Numbered from the stretch's first letter, positions 31,482 through 42,995 are shown. The stretch is 64,000 bases of DNA from Septoria linicola (GCA_024114885.1 CP099419.1:3286001-3350000), one strand, 5' to 3'. Notes: generated from the letters alone by a model not told the origin. Made by a program: numbers and translations.

Positions 31482-33275
31482 TTATGGCTCAGCAACGAAG
31501 CGCGACTTGGCTCTCAATACCGGACCTTTCCAGTATATGAACCACTTGCCTGGGATTCCCAGAACTGATATACTGCCAAGCACAGAAATGCCCCGTGAAA
31601 CCCCTAAGCGACCATACAGCGGAACACCCGCATGTATCAGAGCGGCCGCCGTACAAGAGCGACACAAGTCATTGGCGGCGAAAAGACTTGCAGCATAGCG
31701 AGGATAGATCCGTGGCAGGTATACACTGAGACATTGCAGAATGATGTAGACCCCAGCGGCATAGATTGTCACACCGACCAGGCTAATGATCCAGTGGATA
31801 CTCGATCTTGCCGACCAGCCAAACAGAAAGAGCCCAAGTGGAGGGAGCACACATGCAACCAGCGCAGGACGAAGGCACCCCTCGTGGGATAGAAGTGGCT
31901 CCCTAAGGAACTGCTCGTTGATTCCCCATTTGATATAAGCACAATATGCCGCTCCTCCTAGCACGCAACCCAGGACGATACTCGTAAAAGCGAGGCCGAG
32001 ACCACCAACGGTGAAATGGTACTCGAAGAGATAGACTTGGGGGAATGCGTCAAAGAACGTATAATATGTTGCATACACAAAAGTCGTGTATCCGTTCGCG
32101 ACATGGACGGCTGGATCTTGAAGCATGATCTGTATTGGCTTCCTTGCCGCGTCTCCTATGGCACCGAAAACAAGTCGCAGTTTGTTCTTTCCCGGGTCCC
32201 GAGCAGGAGCAGGTCCGAAGTGCTGTTGGCTGAGAATTGATCGTCTCTTGTCGCTTTGAACTTCCAGAGCCGGGCCATAGGTTTCTGGCAAAATCAGAAC
32301 AAGGACCAACGTTGGCGCAGCCATCCAAACGGTTTCCCACATTCCCATTCGCCAGCCATGACCCGACACAAGATGACTAGAGATCAATGGTCCCAAGGCT
32401 GATCCGCAGTAAGCCGCCGCAATCCACATTGCCATAGAGTAGGGGACCGTCGGTCCCTTGAACAAATCGTGCATGGAGGCCCCGCCATTTGCCAGACACG
32501 GGCTTCCGAAGAAGCCTTGCAGGAAACGCAATATCAGGAAGCCAGTCCAGGTCTTGGCCGTGGCCACCAGTACGCTAATGACGAGAAAGGCCATGAAGGT
32601 GAGCCCATAAAACGGGGCTTCTCCCAATGAAGTCCAGCTCGCTACATGGCGCCCAGATCAGAGGTCCTATTCGGTCTGGAACGGTGATCAGCTGAGAACA
32701 CTTTCTAGCTGACCGAGAGCGTAGTAGGACTGATACGCCAGTAAGTATAGAGACAACCTCATTAATGCTTCCTGTTCGCTGAAGTTGAACTCGGTCATGA
32801 CGTTCGGTATTCCGATGATGTAGATAGCCGATGCAGCATATACGACGAAGCTGAAAGGGCATACTCTTTGGCATACTTACGTGTACAAGCAGATAACACT
32901 AGCGACAACGATGCGCAGAATGATTGGCTATTCTTGGGCTGGAATAATCTTGACATCCCGTGTCGATCGTGGTGGCTCCTCAAAGACCGCGTCGCACACT
33001 TCTGCTGTGCGATGGACGCAATGTTCTTCGACCTTTGGTGCGGACTCTTTGAGCTGACTGGGCTCACTAGTTTCCTGTGATTCGAGTCTTTCTCTTTTTC
33101 TTCCTCTGGTGATGAAGGCCAGAAGAATGGAGAGACAGCATATCTCGAATCCTTGTCTTTCTACAGTATGACACTTGTGAGGGTTCCGTGCCGCTCCAAC
33201 AAATGTTATACTTGGCGTAGAAACCCGTGCAAGCTCCATGCGTAGGTGGTCATCATGAGTGTCCATTCTGCGCAC
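31482..33275 (-). pseudogene. MFS drug:H+ antiporter (DHA1 type), probably inactivated
   Basis: Twelve-helix transporter of the FLU1/TPO1/caffeine-resistance type. Recognisable segments: VVASVICLYT (helix 1), PNVMTEFNFSEQEALMRLSLYLLAY, GPLIWAPCSEL, FLILRFLQGFFGSPCLANGG, the central loop, and a C-terminal half ending YPRYAASLFAANDL ... LGIPGKWFIYW. The long open part is 31,482-32,627; upstream exons reach about 33,275. Three problems occur. An in-frame TAG at 32,928-32,930 sits where the family has a Trp (plus-strand CA to TA change). The frame shifts at an AAAA run (32,609-32,612) between RSPV and YGLTF. The junction before RIGPLIWAP lacks a good splice donor. It would export drugs or polyamines at the plasma membrane if functional. 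Confidence 0.75.
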
Positions 33276-33608
33276 TCACTCTTGCCCGCTAGTGAAAAAC
33301 CGCAGAGCGTCAGTCGGTTGGTTGGTACACGACGCGAGGTCAAGGATGATCCGTCGGCTTTTCTGGTCACGTGGCGGGAAATGGAGGTTGTATTCCCGTT
33401 CTGCGCATTTTAACCATCTTTCACACCACCAATTCCTCCCTAATTACCTACATTCATCAATTAGTGATGTGACCGTCTTCCACGCATATGCCTTCGCTCT
33501 CACATTGCTATCGACAATGCGCTGATCGCAGGGCATCGAGCGGGTCGGTATGCGTGACCTGATGTCGCTCGCTTTCTAGGCGTCGCTCAGCCGCAAAAGG
33601 CTCCAAGC
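33276..33608. other. Divergent promoter region
   Basis: Upstream of the Abp2 gene, with its 5' leader. No gene or repeat seen. Confidence 0.4.
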
Positions 33609-35915
33609 ATGTATCGACAACATGGTGCCGGCGCAGGCGCCGAACAGCCATATCAAATGAACACCAACACTGGAATGTCACCATTTGGACAAGCACATTT
33701 TTCTTCACCGATGTATGGTATCGACCCGAATTTACAAGGCAGTCCACAGTCACGACCATTGCAGCCAGCCGTAGGGCCTCATGATCCGAGCTCAGATGGC
33801 TTCACACGATCGATGCAGCCTCCCAGCGGCTCTTCTCCTCGGATGCAACATGCATCTCCGAGACGTACACCAGGAACCACTTATATACCCACAGACAGGT
33901 CATTGCCTTCGAGGAACGTCGCCGCAGCCACGCTAACACAAGCATTCGTGGATTTCATCTTGTACTGCAACCCCAAATTCCCCCTAGATGTGGACACAGC
34001 TACTCTGCGCACGGGCTTCGAGAGTCCACCAAAAAGCGATGGCAAAGACTTCAATACATGGGATCTCTTTGTACTTATCCAGAAGCTTGACTCTAAAGAG
34101 ATCAAAACATGGAACCAGTTGGCACTGGACCTCGGTGTTGAAGCACCGGACATTTCTAAAGGGCAGTCTGTGCAAAAAGTCCAGCAATACACCGTCCGGC
34201 TGAAACGGTGGATGCGAGCTATGCATATTGACGCCTTCTTCGAATATCTTTACGGAAAAGAGCACCAATATTTCTTGGACTTGCCTCCTCTTAATGATCC
34301 TTATCCGCCCAGCGGCCGTGACGGGGTCATGGCTGAGGAAGACCTCGCTATCAGAGCACTAGACCCATCGTTTCGTCCGAAGCGAGGTCGACGAAGGAAT
34401 TCCGAAACTGAAGCAAGCGATACAAACGGACACGAAACGACCAGCAACCAGCAAAGGTCGGAGGAGAAGGCAGGACCATATTCGGCGATCGCGTTCAGCG
34501 CCCATCCTGACAACCGTAACGATCCCTGGGCTATCGCATCTGCAGTGACACCTCAAAGCTTTGCTCCATGGTCAGCAAGAGGACCTGCATCGGCGATGTC
34601 GACAGCAGCTCCCTCGAATCTACGCTGGCAACTGGGGCATTTGCAGACTCCAAGCACACCACACCCGATGAGCGCAATACCAACATCAATGTCTGCACAT
34701 ATTGATGCAGCATTCGACGGCGAACCGAAGTCAGCTGTTACGCCGTCGACACGGAAGCGACGAAAGCATGGGCCAGCAGTCTCCAGCGCCTGGCCTTCCT
34801 CGAATGCCCCCGGAGCTAAGCCTCGAGGACGACCTCCTGCCAGTCGTAATGTCCAGGATGGCCCATTCAGCACCTTTCCGGCGGATCCCAGCAGCACAAA
34901 AGTGAAGAGCCAGGTATCAGCAGCCGCTTCGACGTCAGACCCAAGACAGATTGAATCTGAGCAATCTTCATCCCAGACTACTTCCACTGACAATCGTCGG
35001 CAATCAGAGGGTCGGCCGGGGCGACTCTCATTGCAAGTCCCACCACATACAGGAGCTCCAGTCCGGCTAGCCACGCCACCTGCACTGCAGGTCAATGGTG
35101 AGAACAAAGAGCTGGAGACGAGGAGTGATTCAGATGATCCGAGTCGCGATTTCGCCATCGCAGCACACGCAGCACCGATAGCCGCACAGAGACACGCCCA
35201 AGCCGCTGTGCCAGACAGGGCTGTACCTGGCTTCTCTTTCGAAGCGCTCAAACGGGTCCTGACCAGCGATCTTCTCCGCGCAGATATTCAAGGCCGACAG
35301 CAACGCCTCAGCGGCGAAGAAGCCAAACGCCTTGCAGATTCCATGCTGGATCGCTTGAACGCGCCGAGAACAGAAGCCAATGCCAAAGACGACATTGCGC
35401 GACTCAGTGCCGCGACATGGCTGGGCGTTGGAGACCAAGCGAACGTACCATTTAACTCTGCTGCCGGCCATGGGAAACGCGTCACTGTAACACGCTTCCG
35501 CACAGATCACGAGGGATACGAGGAGATTGTCAACGACGAAAGCATGAATGACGACAACATTAGAGAGATTTATGATGTACAATGGCACGCGAGCATGGGC
35601 GGCTGTGTGGGTGCGTTTGAGATGAAAGGGTTGTCGCTCGCTCCTGCTGTGACAGACACGATCGAAACGATGCATGATATGATGCTGAGGAAGAGCATTG
35701 AAGCAATCTATAAGTTGGACAAACAAGGTTGGGTCGACGACAGCATGCGAGAGATTGCACGATCAGCAACGAAAGGTCGTTCTGGTCTTGGTGAAGAGAA
35801 TATTGACTGGAAGGCAAGGTGTAAAGCGATGGAGTTTGCTGCGAATGTCGCGAGAGGTGAAGTAGAGAGAGCGAAGAAGAGGATATACGACAAGATTATC
35901 GAGGCTGTGTTGTGA
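33609..35915 (+). CDS. abp2: ARS-binding protein 2 (Abp2) homolog
   Basis: Single-exon nuclear protein of 768 aa. The N-terminus is Pro/Gln/Ser-rich. Residues ~105-240 hold the conserved Abp2 domain (PF09441 type): AAATLTQAFVDFILYCNPKFPLD, DGKDFNTWDLFVLIQKLDSKEIKTW, then QKVQQYTVRLKRWMRAMHIDAFFEYLYGKEH. A basic RPKRGRRRN stretch follows, compatible with DNA binding or nuclear import, then a long disordered middle with AT-hook-like KPRGRPPASR. A conserved helical C-terminus ends in KRIYDKIIEAVL. In Schizosaccharomyces pombe Abp2 binds AT-rich replication origin DNA; a role in replication or chromatin here is by homology. It converges with the HookA gene, leaving 289 bp between stops. Confidence 0.85.
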   Translation: MYRQHGAGAGAEQPYQMNTNTGMSPFGQAHFSSPMYGIDPNLQGSPQSRPLQPAVGPHDPSSDGFTRSMQPPSGSSPRMQHASPRRTPGTTYIPTDRSLPSRNVAAATLTQAFVDFILYCNPKFPLDVDTATLRTGFESPPKSDGKDFNTWDLFVLIQKLDSKEIKTWNQLALDLGVEAPDISKGQSVQKVQQYTVRLKRWMRAMHIDAFFEYLYGKEHQYFLDLPPLNDPYPPSGRDGVMAEEDLAIRALDPSFRPKRGRRRNSETEASDTNGHETTSNQQRSEEKAGPYSAIAFSAHPDNRNDPWAIASAVTPQSFAPWSARGPASAMSTAAPSNLRWQLGHLQTPSTPHPMSAIPTSMSAHIDAAFDGEPKSAVTPSTRKRRKHGPAVSSAWPSSNAPGAKPRGRPPASRNVQDGPFSTFPADPSSTKVKSQVSAAASTSDPRQIESEQSSSQTTSTDNRRQSEGRPGRLSLQVPPHTGAPVRLATPPALQVNGENKELETRSDSDDPSRDFAIAAHAAPIAAQRHAQAAVPDRAVPGFSFEALKRVLTSDLLRADIQGRQQRLSGEEAKRLADSMLDRLNAPRTEANAKDDIARLSAATWLGVGDQANVPFNSAAGHGKRVTVTRFRTDHEGYEEIVNDESMNDDNIREIYDVQWHASMGGCVGAFEMKGLSLAPAVTDTIETMHDMMLRKSIEAIYKLDKQGWVDDSMREIARSATKGRSGLGEENIDWKARCKAMEFAANVARGEVERAKKRIYDKIIEAVL

Positions 35916-36204
35916 TGAACGAGGCCGCAGGTGAGCTCCAGAACTCGCCGGATCACAGCAACACATTGTACAGGAGAGGGCACATGGCCGAATGTACAGT
36001 CGCAATACCGAAGAGAACTTCACGACGTACAGATCAGATTCAGCGCTCAGATGGCGCAATGCAGTTCACATAGCAAATGCCCAAAACAGGGGGTATATAA
36101 CTATCGATGTCTTCCACCAATGTCACCAAAGAAACAGTGGGAACAACAACAACAACACATAACAAAACACCTGCAATGCCTCCGCTCCCTTCCTTTCTTT
36201 CCAT

Positions 36205-38061
36205 TCAACGTCGATTCGCCGCAATACTACTACTCGGCCCCACCATATTCCTCTGCCTCCCAATCCAGCTCTTCGGCTCCTGCCTCCTCCTACCCAACGA
36301 AACACCATTATTCTGCAACCGACTGGACAAATCATACCACGCTGTAGCCATGAGACGGTTTTCGCGCTGCAAGGCAGCAAGATCCTGCGGCGGCGGCGCT
36401 TCGTTGGGCTGTTTTTGAAGATTGTCGAGTTCGCGGCGGAGATCGGAGATAGTTTGCTCGCGCTCCTCGAGTTGTTGCGCGGCTTTGCTGAACTCTTCGG
36501 CGGAGCGGTCGCGAGAGCGGCCTTCGTCTTCGAGGGTGGCGTTGCGCTGGGAGGCTTGTTTGAGGCGGAGATCGGAGGCTTCGAGTTGTTGTTCGAGGAG
36601 AGCGAGTTTTTCGGCCCATTGCTTGGCTTGGTCGGATTCTCGGGTGTCTGGTTTGCGTTTGGGTACGGTTTCGTCTGGTTGTGGTTTGGGCGATTCGGAA
36701 GGTTCAACGTCAATGTCGTCTTCAGGACCGGCTTCTTGGAGCTTGTTGCGGAGTTCTTCGATGGCTTCGTGGTCGCGTTCTTGTCGCTCACGAGCGGCTT
36801 CAAGCTTTTGCGCGAGCACTCTGGCATCGTATTCGGCATGTTTTCTCGTCGTGGTGAGCTCGTTAATTTGATACTCTTGGTTGCGGATCAGCCCTTTCTT
36901 CTCAATGATCTCCTTTTCCAAGCCTGCTTGCACGTGCTTCAACCGGTCGAGTTCCTCTAGGCGGTCATTGGCTTGCTTCAATTCCTCTCTCAGAGAAGTG
37001 TTGGCTTTTTCTTGTTCTTGCAAAGCTTGAATCTTCTTCTTCAGATTCTCGTTCGCCTTGACCTTCTGGCTGAGGTCCTCATTCTCCGCTCGAAGCACTT
37101 GCAGATCGTCACGCAAATTCTGCCCCGCTTCGTGTTCGTCTTTGAAGCGCTGTATCTGCTTCTCGTAGTTGTCCACGGCCTCCTTTGATGCTTGCAGCTG
37201 TGTCTCTAGATCATCGATGTATGCTCTGTCGTTGTCCATCTGCCGTTGCAGCTTGGTATAATCGTCATCATTGCCAGCGGGTCTACCCTTGTCGTTGATC
37301 TCAGCTCGATACGTGTCGAATGCTTCCTGCAGCTTGTCTCTCTCCTGATTGACCTGCTGGACTTGCTGTTGAGCAGCACTATATGTAGCCTGCAGCTTCT
37401 CTATCGTAGCCTGAGCCCGCAAGAGCTCCTCTTCCTTCTCCATCATCGGATCGCCAAACAGCCCCCCATTCTGCTTCTGTGTCATCGTCTCCTTGGGAGC
37501 CGGCGCAGGAGGCTCTGGCAACTCTTGCTCCGACTGATATGCCGACTCATCTCTGCTCACGGGGTCGGACTCGGGCGTCTCCTCTTCCTGCATGCTCCTC
37601 ATCTCGTACGCGATAGCCATCGCATGGTCCGGGCCGAGTCCCAGCAGCCTCTTGCCCATCCTGTCATTGCACTTTTCCGAAGACATGGCAGCTCGGATGA
37701 TCTCCATAATGAGTCTCTGCAGATGAGGCATGGACGACTCGGCTGCAATGGCCTTCAGATCTGGCCCATTGCTTGTCGCCACCGTCGTCTGGCCATCTTT
37801 GCGCACATCGCGGTAGTAGATCGACACTTGCTTCTCCACATGTTTGAGATTCTGCCATTTGCGCGTCCAGTCGCTCGACGCCTCGATGTCCGGCTCGGGC
37901 AGACTCCCAGCAAAGTAGTCGGGATCCACGTCTTGCAGGATGGCCCAGAGAGCCTTGCCATCATTGAGCACTCCTAGATCTTCCACCTTTCCCACATCGT
38001 CAAAGGACCGCACCCACGCCAGAAGCGTCTCTCCCAGCGAGTCCGAGTCAGACGACGCCAT
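36205..38061 (-). CDS. hookA: HOOK-family dynein/endosome adaptor (HookA)
   Basis: Single-exon gene of 618 aa. Residues 1-~155 form the Hook domain (ETLLAWVRSFDDVGKVEDLGVLNDGKALWAILQDVDPDYF ending in a RLLGLGPDHAMAIA segment), which binds dynein light intermediate chain. About 380 residues of coiled coil follow (EKEEELLRAQATIEKLQ onward) for dimerisation and dynein/dynactin binding. A short conserved C-terminus (LAALQRENRLMATAWYDLSSRLQNN) corresponds to the FTS/FHIP-binding cargo part. Length is normal for the Aspergillus HookA group. It would link early endosomes to dynein for hyphal transport. Confidence 0.92.
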   Translation of the reverse strand: MASSDSDSLGETLLAWVRSFDDVGKVEDLGVLNDGKALWAILQDVDPDYFAGSLPEPDIEASSDWTRKWQNLKHVEKQVSIYYRDVRKDGQTTVATSNGPDLKAIAAESSMPHLQRLIMEIIRAAMSSEKCNDRMGKRLLGLGPDHAMAIAYEMRSMQEEETPESDPVSRDESAYQSEQELPEPPAPAPKETMTQKQNGGLFGDPMMEKEEELLRAQATIEKLQATYSAAQQQVQQVNQERDKLQEAFDTYRAEINDKGRPAGNDDDYTKLQRQMDNDRAYIDDLETQLQASKEAVDNYEKQIQRFKDEHEAGQNLRDDLQVLRAENEDLSQKVKANENLKKKIQALQEQEKANTSLREELKQANDRLEELDRLKHVQAGLEKEIIEKKGLIRNQEYQINELTTTRKHAEYDARVLAQKLEAARERQERDHEAIEELRNKLQEAGPEDDIDVEPSESPKPQPDETVPKRKPDTRESDQAKQWAEKLALLEQQLEASDLRLKQASQRNATLEDEGRSRDRSAEEFSKAAQQLEEREQTISDLRRELDNLQKQPNEAPPPQDLAALQRENRLMATAWYDLSSRLQNNGVSLGRRRQEPKSWIGRQRNMVGPSSSIAANRR

Positions 38062-38908
38062 CGGTGGTGGAATATCACGCGTCTAAACTTCGAACTACAC
38101 GCGACCTGGTCTCTGCTGGTCTCGGAGATGCTGTCTCAGCACAACACCGCAACGCGCAGGTCAAGAACAGCTCCACAACATGACATATCCCGGTCCGAGT
38201 GTCACTCTGCCAAGCATGAAGCAAAGCCTATTGATGTCGTCCTGAGCCAGTTAGCCGGCGACTTCTACTTGTTCACTAAATACGATCCTGATAGGTATTC
38301 AGCAATGCGATGAACTCGATGTAGCATGGAATAAAGAGATCACACTCCATCAATGACTGCCATGAAACAATCAGATCAAACACTCGAAGCTCCGACGAAC
38401 CACGTTGGAAGCTCAAACACAGACAATCTACTGTGCTCCCACGCATGGCCGCACAGCTGCAACTGTCTCGGAAGCACATGCGCGACACACGGCAACTGTA
38501 TCTCAACGTCCTCCTGTCACAAGTGTTGATAGTAATGTCCTTTTCCTTGATTACTTCCCGGACATTCCAAAGTCCTGCTATGTTACCTATACTGCTGCTG
38601 CGTGTACTCTACAGATCTTTGTGTGTTTCATCAAGTCGTCAAAGCCCCCCCAAAAAAATCTTTCTATGATACAGCGCTTTGTCCTCGTCGTCGTTGTTGT
38701 TGTTGGTGTTGGAATTGTGGTTGTTGAGAATGGTCGTGCCCCTTCGTTTCGATGCAATTGGTCGTATCTCTGATGTCTATGGCGTTGCGCCGAGGAGTCG
38801 TTACGTGTGTATCGTGAGCTCATGCCTACCATTGAACGCTGACTCGCTAAATATTCTCTTCCAAAAAGCAGCCCGCTATGCAAAATGCTGGTGACACAAA
38901 GAAAGTCA
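38062..38908. other. Intergenic, no gene seen
   Basis: Upstream of HookA and downstream of the Myb gene. A gtt-rich microsatellite-like stretch at about 38,688-38,725 (tcgtcgttgttgttgttggt and following) is the only simple-sequence feature. Confidence 0.45.
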
Positions 38909-40095
38909 TCATCGTCGGAGATTTTCAGATGTTGTCGAGACGGGAGGTAAAGTGTACCGCATTTGGTTCGAGGGTGCTCCCGTCACATCGTGAAGTGGTG
39001 GTAGTGGCGCTCTGCTCAGCGTTCCAGAGTTTGGTACAGATCTCGCACTATCAGCTCGGTGGCGTAGCGACCCATGGGGCGAAGCATTGTCGCTATTCCG
39101 TCGAAGTCGCGACTGCATGGGAGAAACGGGGTGCGACAGCGGCTGTGGGATTGTCGGGAGGGAGTGGTTGTGTGTGTGCGAGTACGCCATTCCCGGAAGT
39201 TGAGCACCTCCGCCAGACGAAGGTGATGTGCTGGCGCGCCCTTCAGATCCAGCACCTGGTGGTGGAACCCCCGAACCTGGCTGTCCAGCGAGATGAAAGA
39301 CTGGGACATTTGCTCGTTGCGCCATCTCTACTTCTCCAATCTGCCAATGCATGGCCTCGGCGGCTCTCCATGGCAATTGCATCTCCTTGGAGATTTTCTC
39401 CCACATGTCTTTCTTGAATCTAAAGGAACCACGTTAGTCGTGAACTACAAGCGTAAAGATGGCAAGATGACAAGATACCTCTCATAGAGCCGAGCGAGCT
39501 TGTTCTTCTTTTCTTCGTCCCACTCTGATCGTCGCTCAAGGTAGTTCTGGAAGCGCAGTCGACAGCTGATTGCACTCCGCCCTGGCAGATGCTTGGAGAT
39601 GTCTTCCCACTTCATGCCATTCCCGCGCAGCTCGATGATTGATCGATCCTCGTCGGCGGTCCACTTCGACTGCTTCTTCTTCGCCGGCGTCTCGGAAGGA
39701 TGAGGATGGGGCGGTGCTAGACGCTTATTGCTGGACCCTCCCGCATGAGAGATGGGGATGGACATTGCCAGTCTTGGGTCCGGCATCGAGGTTGGAGGAT
39801 ACGGAGAGTAGTTTGTCATGGGATGGTACTGAGGTGGTGGAGGTCCTGGTGGATAGTGCTGCGGAGGATAGTGCATTGTCTGCATGGGAGGATATGCTTG
39901 AGGTACTTGACGCTGGTACTCGAAGGGCGGCACAGAATACGGTGCTGGAGTGGTTGCGCTTGTCATTGTAGAAGTCTGCACCGAGCTTGTAGCGTCGTCT
40001 CTGGCTCTGCTACTTGTTGACGTTTTGGAGCTGTTGCTAGCATTGCCTGGAGACGATGCTGCTTTGGGCCGCTCCAGCAGCGATGAGATATCCAC
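38909..40095 (-). CDS. Myb/SANT DNA-binding protein
   Basis: Two exons are clear: 40,095-39,479 and 39,419-38,909, joined by a 59-nt intron (GTATCT donor, CTTTAG acceptor) within LYERFKKDMWEKI. The first Myb repeat is KWTADEDRSIIELRGNGMKWEDISKHLPGRSAISCRLRFQNYL. A second SANT-like repeat covers EEKKNKLARLYERFKKDMWEKISKEM...PWRAAEAMHWQIG. Ahead of it is a Pro/Tyr/Gln-rich low-complexity region; after it a disordered Ser/Pro tail. The 5' end is uncertain: the frame continues upstream of 40,095 (PASFDSDKLASKPATAASVDISSLLERP) and the first internal ATG is only at 39,966, so an upstream exon is likely. Probably a nuclear regulator; the target is unknown. Confidence 0.8.
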
Positions 40096-42995
40096 GCTGG
40101 CGGCCGTTGCTGGCTTCGAGGCCAGCTTGTCCGAGTCGAAGGAAGCTGGCGAAAGGAGTATAGTCTGGCAATGATACAGTCCTTGGTGAAATGTTGAGCA
40201 GTCGGGCAGTAGCTACACTGGTAGTATAGCTGAGCAATGGTATATCGTCGAGGGACAAGCAGCCTGCACCGTCCAATGCTCTCCGCGGGCTGAGTACGGC
40301 CTTGATCGGTGAGTTCAGTTCGCCTCGTTCCGAAGAATGGTCGACGAGAGTTGTCAGCAGCAGGCAGTAGCAACGACACCGGGCTTGCTGTGGGTTTGGA
40401 CGGGGCTATTGTCCTCGTGACGTATCACAAGGCATTCAGGTCATCCAGGTATAGGTAGCAGACGACGCAACTTTCTACTGCCGGATCGGTTCGAGAGAAG
40501 CCCAGTAACTAGTGGTCGCTTAAACTTGGCCGATGATCGACAGTATATGTACGAACGCTTGCAAGGCCGCCTATAATGCCGCCTGCAACGTACGAGGATG
40601 GCCCTGCACGCGAAAACTTCGTGAATGATTGAAACCGGACAGTTGCTCGAACGTGGGCCGTGTAGGTCGTTTCAAGCAGCGCTTGACGTAACACGCCGAG
40701 GCACGAGGCGCGGAGGAAGTTTTTGAGGCTAAAGAGTGTTCCAAAGGAAGACTGTTGTGAAGAGCTCCCAGCCCAACCTCTGCGCGAGGCGCGGATAGTC
40801 CCAGGCTTGTGTGCGTGCTAAATCAACATGCAAGAAATACACCCGACCCTCTGGATAGCTGGCCAATGATGGTCAGTGCAAGGGATGAAACAGCGTGGAC
40901 CTATCGTGTCCAGCGAGCCGCCAAGTAAGGAAGCTGTGCTAGACCAACGGGTTGCGGCTGGTGTAGAAGAGCATCCTAGCATTCTCACCGGCGAAACCTA
41001 AGCCAGCCTGCACGGCATGGCGCGCTTCTTGTTCACACAACGGCATGGTCAGTAACCTCGACAATTCGCTGCTGGTCTGGCTAGCTCGCCTTATGCCGTT
41101 CGGTTGTCTGCAGCGAAGGAGCCAGGTCTGGGGGGAGGGGCTTGCACCGGGTCCTGCTGCAAGATGTGCTTTCGCCAGGGATATACTTAGTCGATCCATG
41201 CGCGCTCATGCACCAGCAACTATGATACATCTCTCTGTGACGTCGAGCATGGAGCTAGGGGCTTGGGCTACCAGATGAGAAGCCGTAAGGAGAAGAGTGG
41301 TCTCGTACAGCTCCAGCAGCGGCAGCAAGCTGCAGCAAGTTCTTTGCACAAATTGACTCGAGCGAGCGCTCCCGCATACCCACCCTCGCTTTTATAGGGC
41401 GCTGTCAAAGCGCGTTGCGGGTATCTGTTGATTTTAGGGCGGTCCGGGGAATAAGCGTTCTGATCTGGCGAACGATCTGCGGAACTTTGGTGCCGCCTTC
41501 TTTTTTGCTTTCACGCCAGCAGCAGCAGGAACACTATCCGCTCTTCACACCAAGCAAAGGTGTGATGAGGTTGGTTGTTTTCCCCTTCTCGCCGGAGTCT
41601 AGCTGAGCCGTGCAAGATGGTTGATGACATTACTCGAGGGTGCACGTTCGCTCGCTCACGGACGCATGGCATTCCAGTGTAACGCCAGGAATGGGCGGTG
41701 AAGTGTGAAGTGCCGACTGGCTGGGCTTGGTAGCGAGTGTCATCTACAACGCTTGTGACACCGTCTACATCTCGGATCTCGTGATCCCAGTCACCAGCAG
41801 CGCCATTGCACGAAAAGGCCATCCGAGACACCACCTGACGTCTCATGGAGACGCAGTGCACGATCAATCGTGTGGAATGTGTAGTGCCGCACGCGAGATT
41901 GCAGATTTGTGTGCTTGACCCAGTCGTGGAGCCGATAGCGGTCAGGAGGGTTGACATGGACAATGCATTTTATTCTTCACAGGGGTAGCTGCTTGACGCA
42001 AGTCATTCGCCTCTAGCGTGATCCACGCAAGCGCGCAGCGAGCACAGATCGCGTGTTCCGTTCGATGACCGAGGGTGGAGGACGACTGCAGCTAAAGTGA
42101 GGCAAGTCACGAAGCTTGATCATCGAGGGCGAGGTTGCTGCGGGCTGCGGGACCGCGAACAGCTCTCTCCCGCGGCGGCTGCTGCTTGCTTGCTGGGAGA
42201 GAGGGAAGGGCTGCAGACGGCCGGTGCGCCGACCATGGCTGTCGCTCGAGTCCCCACCTGGTCAATGGTGCGCGGATGTGTAGGACGTGTCAAGACGGTG
42301 GCGTAGCAGGCAGGTCGGCTCACTATCCACAACCACGATCCACACAGCACGCTCGTAGCAGCAGCAGAGCAGCCCACTCCAGCTTGCACTAGTTAGCCAC
42401 TACTAGCCGTCACAGCACCAGAAGCGCGCTGCAGATGGATGGTTGGCGCTATGCCGGGCCAGGATGTGCTAGAAGTGCGCCGAACAATCGGCGAACATGT
42501 TCCCTTTGAGGGATTCCCCTGCCAGTTCCAAGAGAGCTCTATTCTAGTAAGCCCTATACGCTTCTGGCGGTGTGCTCGGAGATGCGTGGCCACTATGCCT
42601 AACATCGCTTCACAACACGGCGGATGACGACGATTGAGGCTCCATCTCCTTGTCGCAGCTCTCGTCACCCCTCCGCAAAGAGCAGACCCATGCTGGCTGG
42701 CTGCAGCTGCAGGCAAACGGTTGCAAGCCCGCCTCCTGTTTTGTCGAATCAGTGGCTCTACAGTTGATGCGCGCGATGTGAGTGGTTGCGCACGTTGCGT
42801 GGGACGAGTGGGAGAACATCACTCTTGCATCCGCCGGAGCATCCTCCAATAATCTTGACAAAGCCCACCTCACGAACCATCCTTTCAAGTGCCGGAACAC
42901 ACACACACACACACGCACTTGCCCACACACGGGCGTTCCTCGCACGCAAACTCTATTACCGACCTGTGCTGGCATTGTGCCGTGGACACAGCATC
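40096..42995. other. Long intergenic region, no supported gene
   Basis: About 2.9 kb between divergent genes. Open frames here are short, lack family features and conflict between strands. The 40,096-40,380 part may hold the missing 5' exon of the Myb gene. 42,896-42,914 is a CA microsatellite just upstream of the Alf1 start. No tRNA or repeat element recognised. Confidence 0.45.
42896..42914. repeat. CA dinucleotide microsatellite
   Basis: Uninterrupted AC repeat about 80 bp before the Alf1 start codon, probably in its 5' UTR or core promoter. Confidence 0.85.

Noticed and set aside
34553..35251. 232-aa minus-strand frame within Abp2
   Set aside because: Shadow frame; the plus strand has the conserved domain and an intact frame.
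36123..36960. Frames on both strands over HookA coiled coil
   Set aside because: Repetitive Leu/Ser-rich or Pro/Lys-rich shadows of the heptad-coding region.
41511..41963. 150-aa minus-strand frame in the long intergenic region
   Set aside because: No recognisable domain and alternative frames of similar length nearby; not supported without RNA data.
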